A stretch of DNA of 64,000 nt, taken from Mesorhizobium sp. CU3. Lineage in GTDB: Bacteria > Pseudomonadota > Alphaproteobacteria > Rhizobiales > Rhizobiaceae. Shown one piece after another: positions 57,213-64,000 of this stretch (its first letter is position 1; the number at the start of each line of letters is the position of its first letter). The translations under genes and the position numbers were made by a program. A model generated the notes under the pieces. That model searched no databases, was not told the origin of the DNA, and was given only the letters and a program-made list of their open reading frames with translations. The stretch covers positions 224,339-288,338 of the forward strand of contig NZ_VFWX01000008.1 of NCBI RefSeq assembly GCF_006442965.1, given 5' to 3'.

Positions 57213-57450
57213 TGGAGATTAGCCGAAGCGCCTAAACTTCGTCATCCACGGGCGGAGCGGGAGCGAAGCGGACGCGCAGACCCGAGGATCCATGCCGTTA
57301 CCTTGGCCGTAGAGTGCAGCGGAGCAGAATTCTGGACCGTAGCGGCGCTTTGAAGTCACGGAATGGATCCTCGGGTCTGCGCTGCGTCGCTACGCTCCTC
57401 GCTCCGCCCGTGGATGACGAAGCTGAGGGGCGGCGGCCACCTTTCAAGGC
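57213..57450. repeat. Mosaic palindromic intergenic element, copy 2 (inverted relative to copy 1)
   Basis: Core 57240-57419: arms starting CGTCATCCACGGGCGGAGCG and ending CGCCCGTGGATGACG are nearly perfect inverted repeats of about 60 bp, with GACCCGAGGATCCATGCC inside. The centre keeps CAGAATTCTG from the perfect palindrome of copy 1. Outer tails (AGCCGAAGCGCCTAAACTTC at the left and the GACGAAGCTGAGGGGC at the right) match the tail of copy 1. It lies in the 518-bp gap between 57018 and 57535; the rest of that gap shows nothing I can name. Confidence 0.85.
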
Positions 57451-57535
57451 TGCAACTGCCGCTCAAAATGTCTACGATGAATTCCACCCGGCTGGTATGA
57501 TCCGGTGACTGCGGACCAAGCGAACCGGAACGCTC

Positions 57536-57772
57536 ATGCTTGCCAGACCCGACGCCTATCGCTGTATCGAATGCGGGCTGCCCTATCGGGCGCCGGGCTT
57601 CAACTATTATCACGGAGAGATCGAACAGGGTCCGGCCTATTGGAGCGACCGCGGCCTGTTGTGCTCGCCGCGATGCTCGCTTGCCCATCACAAGAAGCGC
57701 AGCGCCGAAGGCACGCTACCGCAGGAACCGGCGCCCGATCCATTCGAGGTCCCATCGCTGTTCCAACGCTGA
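57536..57772 (+). CDS. Small CxxC protein, unknown
   Basis: 78-aa protein with two Cys groups, CIECG (residue 10 onward) and CSPRCSL, a likely zinc ribbon, and an aromatic Tyr-rich core (PYRAPGFNYYHGEIEQG). The C-terminus is Pro-rich. ATG 57536. It stands alone beside the mosaic repeat; I recognise no named family. Composition and Cys spacing favour a real gene, but conservation is untested. Confidence 0.6.
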   Translation: MLARPDAYRCIECGLPYRAPGFNYYHGEIEQGPAYWSDRGLLCSPRCSLAHHKKRSAEGTLPQEPAPDPFEVPSLFQR

Positions 57773-57969
57773 CTCGTTACCGATTGCTCATCGTCTGCTG
57801 CGGCCCACCGTCCGCAGTGCCAGGAAGGCTTCGTAGCGCCGGTCGTGCCAGGCGCGGAGGCCTACCCCATACCACCCAACGCACTTGAGCCATGATCGAC
57901 CCGCGTCCCGAAGCAATTCCTTAACCATAGCGGTTCAGGATCGTTCCCTGGTCAGTGGGGACACCCTGA

Positions 57970-59130
57970 TTGAAAAAGCCGGCGCGCCCTCTTCGCCGCC
58001 TGGCGCTTCTCGCGGCGGCGGTTGCGCTGGGCACGGCGGCACAGGCCTCGGATTTCTCCGAGCCCTGGAAGAATGCCGACCGCGCACTGGTCATCGACGC
58101 CTATGAATACAATTCCATCGACTGGCAGCAGCTTGTCACCGACAAGCGCATCGTCGGCTTCATCAACAAGGCCTCGGACGGGTTGCCGCCGCCCTATTTC
58201 TGTTTCGGCGGCGACACCGACGTCAAACTCTGCAAGGCGCTGTGGAAGCGCTATGCGGTGACGCGCGAATTGTTCCAGACGCGCAAGGTGGTGGCCAAGG
58301 CGCTCGGCCTGAAATGGGGCGCCTATCACCTTGCCCGCCCGGGCAACCCGCTCGAGCAGGCCAACAATTTCATCGATTTCGCCGACCCCTCGCCGGACGA
58401 TCTCATCGCGCTCGACATCGAAGGCATCGACCCGGCGCAATGGATGTCGCTGGAGGACGCCGAAGAATTCGTGCGCCAGGTGCATCGCCGCCTCGGCCGC
58501 TTCCCGGTGCTCTACGTCAACGGCAAGACGGCGCAGTACATCGCCGACAACCGCTACACCTATCGTCTGTTGTCGCGGCTGCCGCTCTGGTATGCGCGCT
58601 ACAAGCCGGACATCGACGTGCATTTCCCGATGGGCAATTGGCAGGGCTATTCGCTCTGGCAGTTTTCGGCGCAAGCCAATTGCGGCCGCCTCCGCTGCCC
58701 ATATCGGGTGCCGGGCACGCCCAACGACATCGATGTTTCCGTCGCGCCGATGAGCGGCGATGAGTTGCGTAAGCAGTGGGCGTTCGGCGGGTTGATCGAC
58801 GTGCCGACCGACTATCTCGCCTCGATCCCGGTGCCGCTGTCGCGCCAGGCGGCGCTGGCCGGCAAGGTCACCATCACCTATGCCGATGTGGCGACGCCGC
58901 CGACCGTCGAGGAGATGGTCGCGGTGCTCGGCGCGCGCTGGGACAAGTTCCGCGACGGGTTCCGGATGCCGGTGGTGAAGACGGTGCCGCAGCGGCCGAG
59001 CTTCGGCATCGTGCAATATGTCGCCTGGAAGCGGACCGAGCAGCGCACGCCCGAGCAGATCGACGAGGCCTTCGCGGCGGCCGACCCGGTCAACACCGCT
59101 TCGACGGCACTGGACCACCGCAGGCAGTAG
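57970..59130 (+). CDS. Secreted GH25 lysozyme-like glycoside hydrolase
   Basis: 386-aa protein with an N-terminal signal peptide (about 1-26) and a GH25 muramidase fold. The DxE catalytic pair is Asp149-Ile-Glu151 in LIALDIEGID; another conserved Asp is at 43 (VIDAYEY). AYHLARPGNPLEQANNF and GYSLWQFSAQ fit the family barrel. The C-terminal 110 residues are not GH25 and show no known motif. The start is a TTG at 57970; no ATG gives the signal peptide, so this start is somewhat uncertain. It should cut peptidoglycan outside the cytoplasm. Confidence 0.85.
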   Translation: MKKPARPLRRLALLAAAVALGTAAQASDFSEPWKNADRALVIDAYEYNSIDWQQLVTDKRIVGFINKASDGLPPPYFCFGGDTDVKLCKALWKRYAVTRELFQTRKVVAKALGLKWGAYHLARPGNPLEQANNFIDFADPSPDDLIALDIEGIDPAQWMSLEDAEEFVRQVHRRLGRFPVLYVNGKTAQYIADNRYTYRLLSRLPLWYARYKPDIDVHFPMGNWQGYSLWQFSAQANCGRLRCPYRVPGTPNDIDVSVAPMSGDELRKQWAFGGLIDVPTDYLASIPVPLSRQAALAGKVTITYADVATPPTVEEMVAVLGARWDKFRDGFRMPVVKTVPQRPSFGIVQYVAWKRTEQRTPEQIDEAFAAADPVNTASTALDHRRQ

Positions 59131-59197
59131 GCCTTTGTTTTGATGCATGTCGTTGTCCCAGAACCGCTGCACACTTCTTGGCGACATGCATTAGCCG

Positions 59198-60073
59198 TCA
59201 GCGAAGGCTGCCGAGGCTGGCATACATGCCGGTGGTGCGGAACTGCGTCGGGGTGATGCCGTAGAAGCGGCGAAAGACCTTCGAGAAATAGTTCGCCTCT
59301 TCGAAACCGCAGAGCACGGCCACCTCCTTGACCGGCAGGAAATCGGCCTTGGTCAGCAGCTTGGCGGCGCGCTGCAGGCGCTGCTGGAGCACGAACTCGG
59401 CCGGCGGCAAGCCTTCGCTCTCGGCGAAGCAGCGCGAGAAGTGCGCCCGGCTGAGGCCGCTGATCTCGACCAGCTCCGACACCGGCAGCGGCTTGTCGAG
59501 ATTGGCGTTGATGTGGTCGATGACCGGCTGCATGGCGCTCAGCTTCTCGGCGAAAGCATGCGAGCCGAAGACGTCGTCGTAAAGCGCCATCGCCGCCTCA
59601 TAGGCGATCGCCGAGGCCATCCCGGGCGAAGCCGCGCCCTTTATCAGCCGCAGGCTGCAATCGGCGAGGTGATCGATGGTCGTCCGCTGCAGGCGCAATA
59701 CAGGTCCGGAGACGCTCAGGATGGATTTGTGGATGCGCAGCGCTTCCTCGCCGTTCATCGAAATCCAGAAATACTCCCAGCGGTCGCCCTGCCTCAGCCA
59801 ATAGCGATGATTGTGCGGCACCAGCACCAGAAGCGTGTCGTTGGCCTGCAGGCGATAGTTGCGGTTTTCGTAGCGCAGTTCGCCGTTGCCGCTGATCGTG
59901 TGCTGGAGCACGGTGAAGGGCGTCTGGCCGCGCTTTCGCCCATCCCAATCGTAGATCTCGTCCTCGCGCACCTCATAGCCGGTGCTGGTCGGCATGGCAT
60001 GCAGGCGCTGGCGGCCGCGCGGCAGCGAGACCGTACGCATCACCTGCCCGTTGGTGATCAGATCGCGTAGCAC
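59198..60073 (-). CDS. agpT: AraC family regulator, probable AgpT
   Basis: 291-aa activator: an N-terminal cupin-like sugar-binding domain (about 45-110) and a C-terminal double helix-turn-helix (LPVSELVEISGLSRAHFSR and VAVLCGFEEANYFSKVFRR, then GITPTQFR). GTG 60073. It is divergent from the GH4 galactosidase and the AgpA-like binding protein, as in the agp region of Sinorhizobium meliloti, where AgpT activates alpha-galactoside uptake genes. Identity by context and family, not by full comparison. Confidence 0.88.
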   Translation of the reverse strand: MLRDLITNGQVMRTVSLPRGRQRLHAMPTSTGYEVREDEIYDWDGRKRGQTPFTVLQHTISGNGELRYENRNYRLQANDTLLVLVPHNHRYWLRQGDRWEYFWISMNGEEALRIHKSILSVSGPVLRLQRTTIDHLADCSLRLIKGAASPGMASAIAYEAAMALYDDVFGSHAFAEKLSAMQPVIDHINANLDKPLPVSELVEISGLSRAHFSRCFAESEGLPPAEFVLQQRLQRAAKLLTKADFLPVKEVAVLCGFEEANYFSKVFRRFYGITPTQFRTTGMYASLGSLR

Positions 60074-60288
60074 AAAATTACCCTCGAAAGCATAATCCTT
60101 CTCTGGCGGCGCCCGCCAATAACGGCATAATCCAGCTTCTCAGAACGCGAAAGACCCGCGGTCGAGGAGCGGGCGGGAGGAGAAAAGGCCGGATTTCCCG
60201 GCTTTGATTGGCATGCGCGCGATGGCGCGCGGCCAAATCCTCCCCTGTTGCTCCTTGCCTAGCATTCAGTTGGATCGAGGTGAAGGTG

Positions 60289-61755
60289 ATGAGCTTCAAA
60301 ATCGCTATTATCGGCGCCGGCAGCGTCGGATTCACCAAGAAGCTGTTCACCGACATATTGTGCGTGCCGGAATTCAGAGACATCGAATTCGCGCTGACCG
60401 ACCTCAGCGAGCACAATCTGGCGATGATCAAAGCGATCCTCGACCGGATCGTCGAGGCCAACAAATTGCCGACGAAAGTGACGGCGACCACCAACCGCCG
60501 CGAGGCGCTGGAGGGCGCGCGCTACATCATCAGCTGCGTGCGCGTCGGCGGGCTGGAAGCCTATGCCGACGACATCCGCATCCCGCTGAAATACGGCATC
60601 GACCAATGCGTCGGCGATACGATCTGCGCCGGCGGCATCCTCTACGGCCAGCGCAACATCCCGGTGATCCTCGACTTCTGCAAAGACATACGCGAGGTCG
60701 CCGACCCCAACGCGAAATTCCTCAACTATGCTAACCCGATGGCGATGAACACCTGGGCGGCAATCGAATACGGCAAGGTCGACACGGTCGGGCTCTGCCA
60801 CGGCGTCCAGCACGGCGCCGAACAGATCGCCGAGGTGCTTGGCGCAAAGTCGCCGAAGGAACTCGACTATGTCTGCTCCGGCATCAACCATCAGACCTGG
60901 TTCATCGAGCTCAAGCTGAACGGGCGAGCGATCGGCAAGGACGAGCTCATCGCCGCCTTCGAGGCGCATCCGGTCTATTCGAAGCAGGAGAAGCTGCGCA
61001 TCGACGTGCTGAAGCGCTTCGGCGTCTATTCGACCGAAAGCAACGGGCATCTGTCGGAATATCTGCCCTGGTACCGCAAGCGCCCCGAGGAGATCACGCG
61101 CTGGATCGACATGTCGGACTGGATCCATGGCGAGACCGGCGGCTATCTGCGCTACTCGACGGAGACCCGCAACTGGTTCGAGACGGAGTATCCGCAATTC
61201 CTCGAAGCGGCGTCGAAGCCGATCGATCCGGCCAAGCGCTCCAACGAGCATGCCAGCCACATCCTCGAGGCGCTGGAGACCAACCGGGTCTATCGCGGCC
61301 ACTTCAACGTCAAGAACAATGGCGTGATCACCAATCTGCCGCAGGACGCCATCATCGAATCGCCCGGCTTCGTCGATCGCTTCGGCATCAACATGGCGGC
61401 CGGCATCACACTGCCCGAAGCCTGCGCGGCCACCTGCATGTCCTCCATCAATGTCCAGCGCATGTCGGTGCATGCGGCAATTTCCGGCGACATCGATCTC
61501 TTGAAGCTCGCCGTGCTGCATGACCCGCTGGTGGGCGCCGTGTCGACGCCGGAGGAAGTCTGGCAGATGGTGGACGAGATGGTCGTCGCCCAGGCTCAAT
61601 GGCTGCCGCAATATGCCGGCGCTGTTCCAGCGGCGAAAGAGCGGCTGTCGAAATCCAAGGTCAAGACCCGCGAATGGGCGGGCGCGGCGCGCCGCAGCGT
61701 GCGCTCGATCGAGGAATTGCGCGCCGAAAAGGCGGCACTGAAACAGGCCGGCTGA
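60289..61755 (+). CDS. GH4 family alpha-galactosidase
   Basis: 488-aa NAD- and metal-dependent glycosidase of family GH4 (MelA-like), which hydrolyses alpha-galactosides through an oxidation-reduction mechanism. NAD loop GAGSVG (9-14), metal-binding Cys170 in GLCHGVQHG and His201 in GINHQTWF. ATG 60289 has GAGGTGAAGG upstream. No signal peptide, so it works in the cytoplasm on sugars imported by the AgpA system next door. The S. meliloti equivalent is AgaL. Confidence 0.93.
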   Translation: MSFKIAIIGAGSVGFTKKLFTDILCVPEFRDIEFALTDLSEHNLAMIKAILDRIVEANKLPTKVTATTNRREALEGARYIISCVRVGGLEAYADDIRIPLKYGIDQCVGDTICAGGILYGQRNIPVILDFCKDIREVADPNAKFLNYANPMAMNTWAAIEYGKVDTVGLCHGVQHGAEQIAEVLGAKSPKELDYVCSGINHQTWFIELKLNGRAIGKDELIAAFEAHPVYSKQEKLRIDVLKRFGVYSTESNGHLSEYLPWYRKRPEEITRWIDMSDWIHGETGGYLRYSTETRNWFETEYPQFLEAASKPIDPAKRSNEHASHILEALETNRVYRGHFNVKNNGVITNLPQDAIIESPGFVDRFGINMAAGITLPEACAATCMSSINVQRMSVHAAISGDIDLLKLAVLHDPLVGAVSTPEEVWQMVDEMVVAQAQWLPQYAGAVPAAKERLSKSKVKTREWAGAARRSVRSIEELRAEKAALKQAG

Positions 61756-61860
61756 TATCCGAGACAAGCAGGCGGACTGCAGGGAGGCACATCCGTCGGA
61801 TCAGCCATCTGGAACAAGAGGCGGGCAGCAGCAGACGTCCAATCATCTGGGAGGAGAACT

Positions 61861-63942
61861 ATGAGGAATTTTCTTAAGGCTGGCATTGCCGCCGGGCTGA
61901 TGCTCGGCGTCTCGGCGCATGCGCTCAACGCCTTCGCGTCCGAAGCGACGATCCCGCCCGAGCCGGCGACGTTCCCGGCCGAAGGCAAGATCAAGTTCGT
62001 GGCGCGCGACTCCATCCTGGAGTTCAAGGCGCTGCCCGAATATCACGAGCCGGACTGGGTGACGGAAAAATACGTCAAGGCCGGCAAGCTGCCGCCGGTC
62101 AAGGACCGGTTGCCGAAGGAGCCTCTGGTGTTCAAGACCGGCAACATGCCGGACGGCATCGGCGTCTATGGCGACACGATGCGCCATGTCATCGGCGGCC
62201 GGCCGGAAGGCTGGAACTACGGCGCCGGCCAGACGCAAGGCTGGGGCGGCATCGACATCGGCCTTTCCGAATGCCTGACGCGCACCGCGCCGCTGTTCCA
62301 GGTCGAGGCCAAGGACACAGAGCCGCTGCCCAACCTTGCCAAGAGCTGGGAGTGGTCGAAGGACGGCCACAAGCTGACCATGCACCTGATCGAAGGCGCC
62401 AAATGGTCCGACGGCGTTGCCTTCAACGCCGACGACGTGATGTTCTACTGGGACGACGAGGTGGTCGATCCGAACGTGTCGCCGCTCAACGGCGCGACGC
62501 CCGAGACCTTCGGCGTCGGCACGACGCTGAAGAAGATCGACGACTACACGGTCGAATGGACCTTCAAGGACGCGTTCCCGCGGCAGTATCTCTACGCCAT
62601 GGCCTACGGCACCTTCTGCCCCGGCCCCTCGCACATCTTGAAGCCGCAGCATCCGAAATATTCGAAGAACACCTACGACCAGTTCAAGAACGCCTTCCCG
62701 CCGGAGTTCATGAACATGCCGGTGATGGGCGCCTGGGTGCCGGTCGAGTACCGGGCCGACGACATCATCGTCATGCGCCGCAACCCCTACTATTGGAAGG
62801 TCGACGAGAAGGGCAACCAACTGCCCTATCTCAACGAGCTGCAATACAAGCTCTCGACCTGGGCCGACCGCGACGTGCAGGCGGTGGCGGGCTCGGGCGA
62901 CTTCTCCAACCTAGAGCAGCCGGAAAATTTCGTCGCGTCGCTGAAGCGCGCGGCGGACAAGAACGCGCCGGCCAGGCTTGCCTTCGGGCCACGCCTGATC
63001 GGCTACAATCTGCGCATGAATTTCTCCGCCAATGGCTGGGGCAATCCGGACGAGCGCAGCCAGGCGGTGCGCGAGTTGAACCGCAACGAGGACTTCCGTA
63101 AGGCCGTCACCATGGCGCTCGACCGCAAGGCGCTGGGCGACTCCCTCGTCAAGGGTCCGTTCACCGCCATCTATCCCGGCGGCTTCTCGTCGGGCACCAG
63201 CTTCTATGACCGCAAATCGACGGTCTACTATCCGTTCGACATCGAGGGCGCCAAGGCTTTGCTTGCCAAAGCGGGCCTCAAGGACACGGACGGGGACGGC
63301 ATCGTGAACTTCCCGGCTGGCACCGCCGGCGGCAAGGATGTCGAGATCGTCATGCTGGTCAACAACGACTACACCACCGACAAGAGCCTTGCCGAGGGCG
63401 TGGTCGCGCAGATGGAAAAGCTGGGCTTGCGGGTGGTGCTCAACGGGGTCAACGGCACGCAGCGCGACGCGATCCAGTATTCCGGCCGCTTCGACTGGCT
63501 GATCCGGCGCAACGACCAGGAGCTCACCTCCGTGGTGCAGAACACCGAGCAGCTCGCTCCGGTCGGGCCGAAGACCAGCTGGAACCATCGCGCGCCGGAA
63601 AGCGGCGAGGTCGACCTGATGCCGTTCGAGAAGGACCTCGTCGACATCGTCAACAAATTCGTCTCGACGCAGGATAACGACCAACGCGCCGAGCTGATGC
63701 GGAAATTCCAGAAGATCTCGACGGAAAACGTCTACAATGTCGGGCTGACGGAATATCCGGGAGCGCTCATCATCAACAAGCGCTTCTCCAACATCCCGCA
63801 GGGCACGCCGATCTTCATGTTCAACTGGGCCGAGGATTCGATCATCCGCGAGCGCGTGTTCGTAAAGGCGGACAAGCAGGCCAAATATGAGCTCTTCCCC
63901 GAGGAACTGCCCGGCAAGCCGGGAGACAAGGGCCCGATGTAA
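61861..63942 (+). CDS. agpA: ABC transporter substrate-binding protein, AgpA-like (family 5)
   Basis: 693-aa periplasmic binding protein of the SBP_bac_5 family, longer than typical oligopeptide binding proteins, as AgpA is. Signal peptide 1-27 (ending NAFA-SE). The body shows AKSWEWSKDGHKLTMHLIEGAKWSDG-type core (LAKSWEWSKDGHKLT) and LPYLNELQYKL. In S. meliloti AgpA binds melibiose and raffinose for AgpABCD import. The permease and ATPase genes would follow but the window ends in poly-G. Confidence 0.9.
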   Translation: MRNFLKAGIAAGLMLGVSAHALNAFASEATIPPEPATFPAEGKIKFVARDSILEFKALPEYHEPDWVTEKYVKAGKLPPVKDRLPKEPLVFKTGNMPDGIGVYGDTMRHVIGGRPEGWNYGAGQTQGWGGIDIGLSECLTRTAPLFQVEAKDTEPLPNLAKSWEWSKDGHKLTMHLIEGAKWSDGVAFNADDVMFYWDDEVVDPNVSPLNGATPETFGVGTTLKKIDDYTVEWTFKDAFPRQYLYAMAYGTFCPGPSHILKPQHPKYSKNTYDQFKNAFPPEFMNMPVMGAWVPVEYRADDIIVMRRNPYYWKVDEKGNQLPYLNELQYKLSTWADRDVQAVAGSGDFSNLEQPENFVASLKRAADKNAPARLAFGPRLIGYNLRMNFSANGWGNPDERSQAVRELNRNEDFRKAVTMALDRKALGDSLVKGPFTAIYPGGFSSGTSFYDRKSTVYYPFDIEGAKALLAKAGLKDTDGDGIVNFPAGTAGGKDVEIVMLVNNDYTTDKSLAEGVVAQMEKLGLRVVLNGVNGTQRDAIQYSGRFDWLIRRNDQELTSVVQNTEQLAPVGPKTSWNHRAPESGEVDLMPFEKDLVDIVNKFVSTQDNDQRAELMRKFQKISTENVYNVGLTEYPGALIINKRFSNIPQGTPIFMFNWAEDSIIRERVFVKADKQAKYELFPEELPGKPGDKGPM

Positions 63943-63969
63943 GGTTTACCTCCCCTGATGAAGAGAAGT

Positions 63970-64000
<31 letters not shown>

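Overview
The window is a stretch of ordinary high-GC chromosome from a rhizobial alphaproteobacterium, most probably Mesorhizobium or a close relative in the Phyllobacteriaceae. The evidence is a CcrM-type methyltransferase that closely resembles Brucella/rhizobial CcrM, rhizobial gene orders (smc-dsbA-dciA-mutY; thrC-M16 peptidase-GNAT; ctaC-ctaD-ctaB-ctaG-ctaE-surf1-ispH-thrB-rnhA; dnaJ/fabI/phosphatase/aroC/ribB), an AgpT/AgpA-type alpha-galactoside locus, an IalB family protein, and several families of palindromic intergenic repeats of the kind scattered through rhizobial genomes. There is no prophage, insertion sequence, CRISPR array, tRNA or rRNA. Nearly all genes are core housekeeping genes.

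Layout. 1-7 kb: 5' part of smc, a Tat/lipobox DsbA-like protein, dciA-like gene, mutY with a translationally coupled HAD phosphatase, and ccrM. 7-17.4 kb: a second HAD phosphatase, a lipoprotein, thrC with an M16 peptidase, a GNAT and a large membrane GGDEF/EAL protein; then a mosaic palindrome, YqgE, a DsbD-alpha-like protein and a Prx5 peroxiredoxin. 17.4-28.3 kb: on the minus strand, the complete aa3-type cytochrome c oxidase operon (ctaC, D, B, a small CoxF-like protein, G, E), followed by an L,D-transpeptidase, DUF983, surf1, ispH, thrB, rnhA and a divergent histidine phosphatase. 28.6-35.4 kb: IalB, a YbjN protein, tldD, a sirtuin, a transglutaminase-like peptidase and a caspase-fold protein whose catalytic Cys is replaced by Ala. 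35.6-43 kb: RNA methyltransferases (rlmD-like, tlyA), a GFA protein, dxs, pirin, DUF2277, xseB and a histone-deacetylase-like hydrolase. 43-47.7 kb: a cobalamin riboswitch reading into bluB, a membrane protein, and a TetR/MFS efflux pair with three palindromic operators. 47.7-57 kb: a RibBX-like protein, aroC, DUF1344, fabI, a J-protein, pdxH and two fatty-acid/acyl-CoA enzymes. 57-64 kb: a second mosaic palindrome, a small CxxC protein, a GH25 lysozyme-like protein and the agp alpha-galactoside locus. The window ends in a run of 31 G, which looks like a sequencing or assembly artefact.

How the genes work together. The cta genes supply subunits and assembly factors (heme O synthase, Cox11, Surf1) of one respiratory complex. 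ThrB and ThrC, encoded apart, complete threonine synthesis. IspH and Dxs are the last and first steps of the MEP isoprenoid pathway. BluB makes the lower ligand of cobalamin under a B12 riboswitch. RibB and AroC share an operon. AgpT, the GH4 galactosidase and AgpA form a sugar-induced catabolic unit.

I found no clearly new multi-gene system. The items most worth a second look are the pseudo-caspase, the inverted 8-bp minisatellite inside the aroC-ribB transcript, the triple TetR operator, the dead GTP-cyclohydrolase domain of RibB, the B12 riboswitch on bluB, and the mosaic palindromic repeats, two of which sit directly on gene ends.
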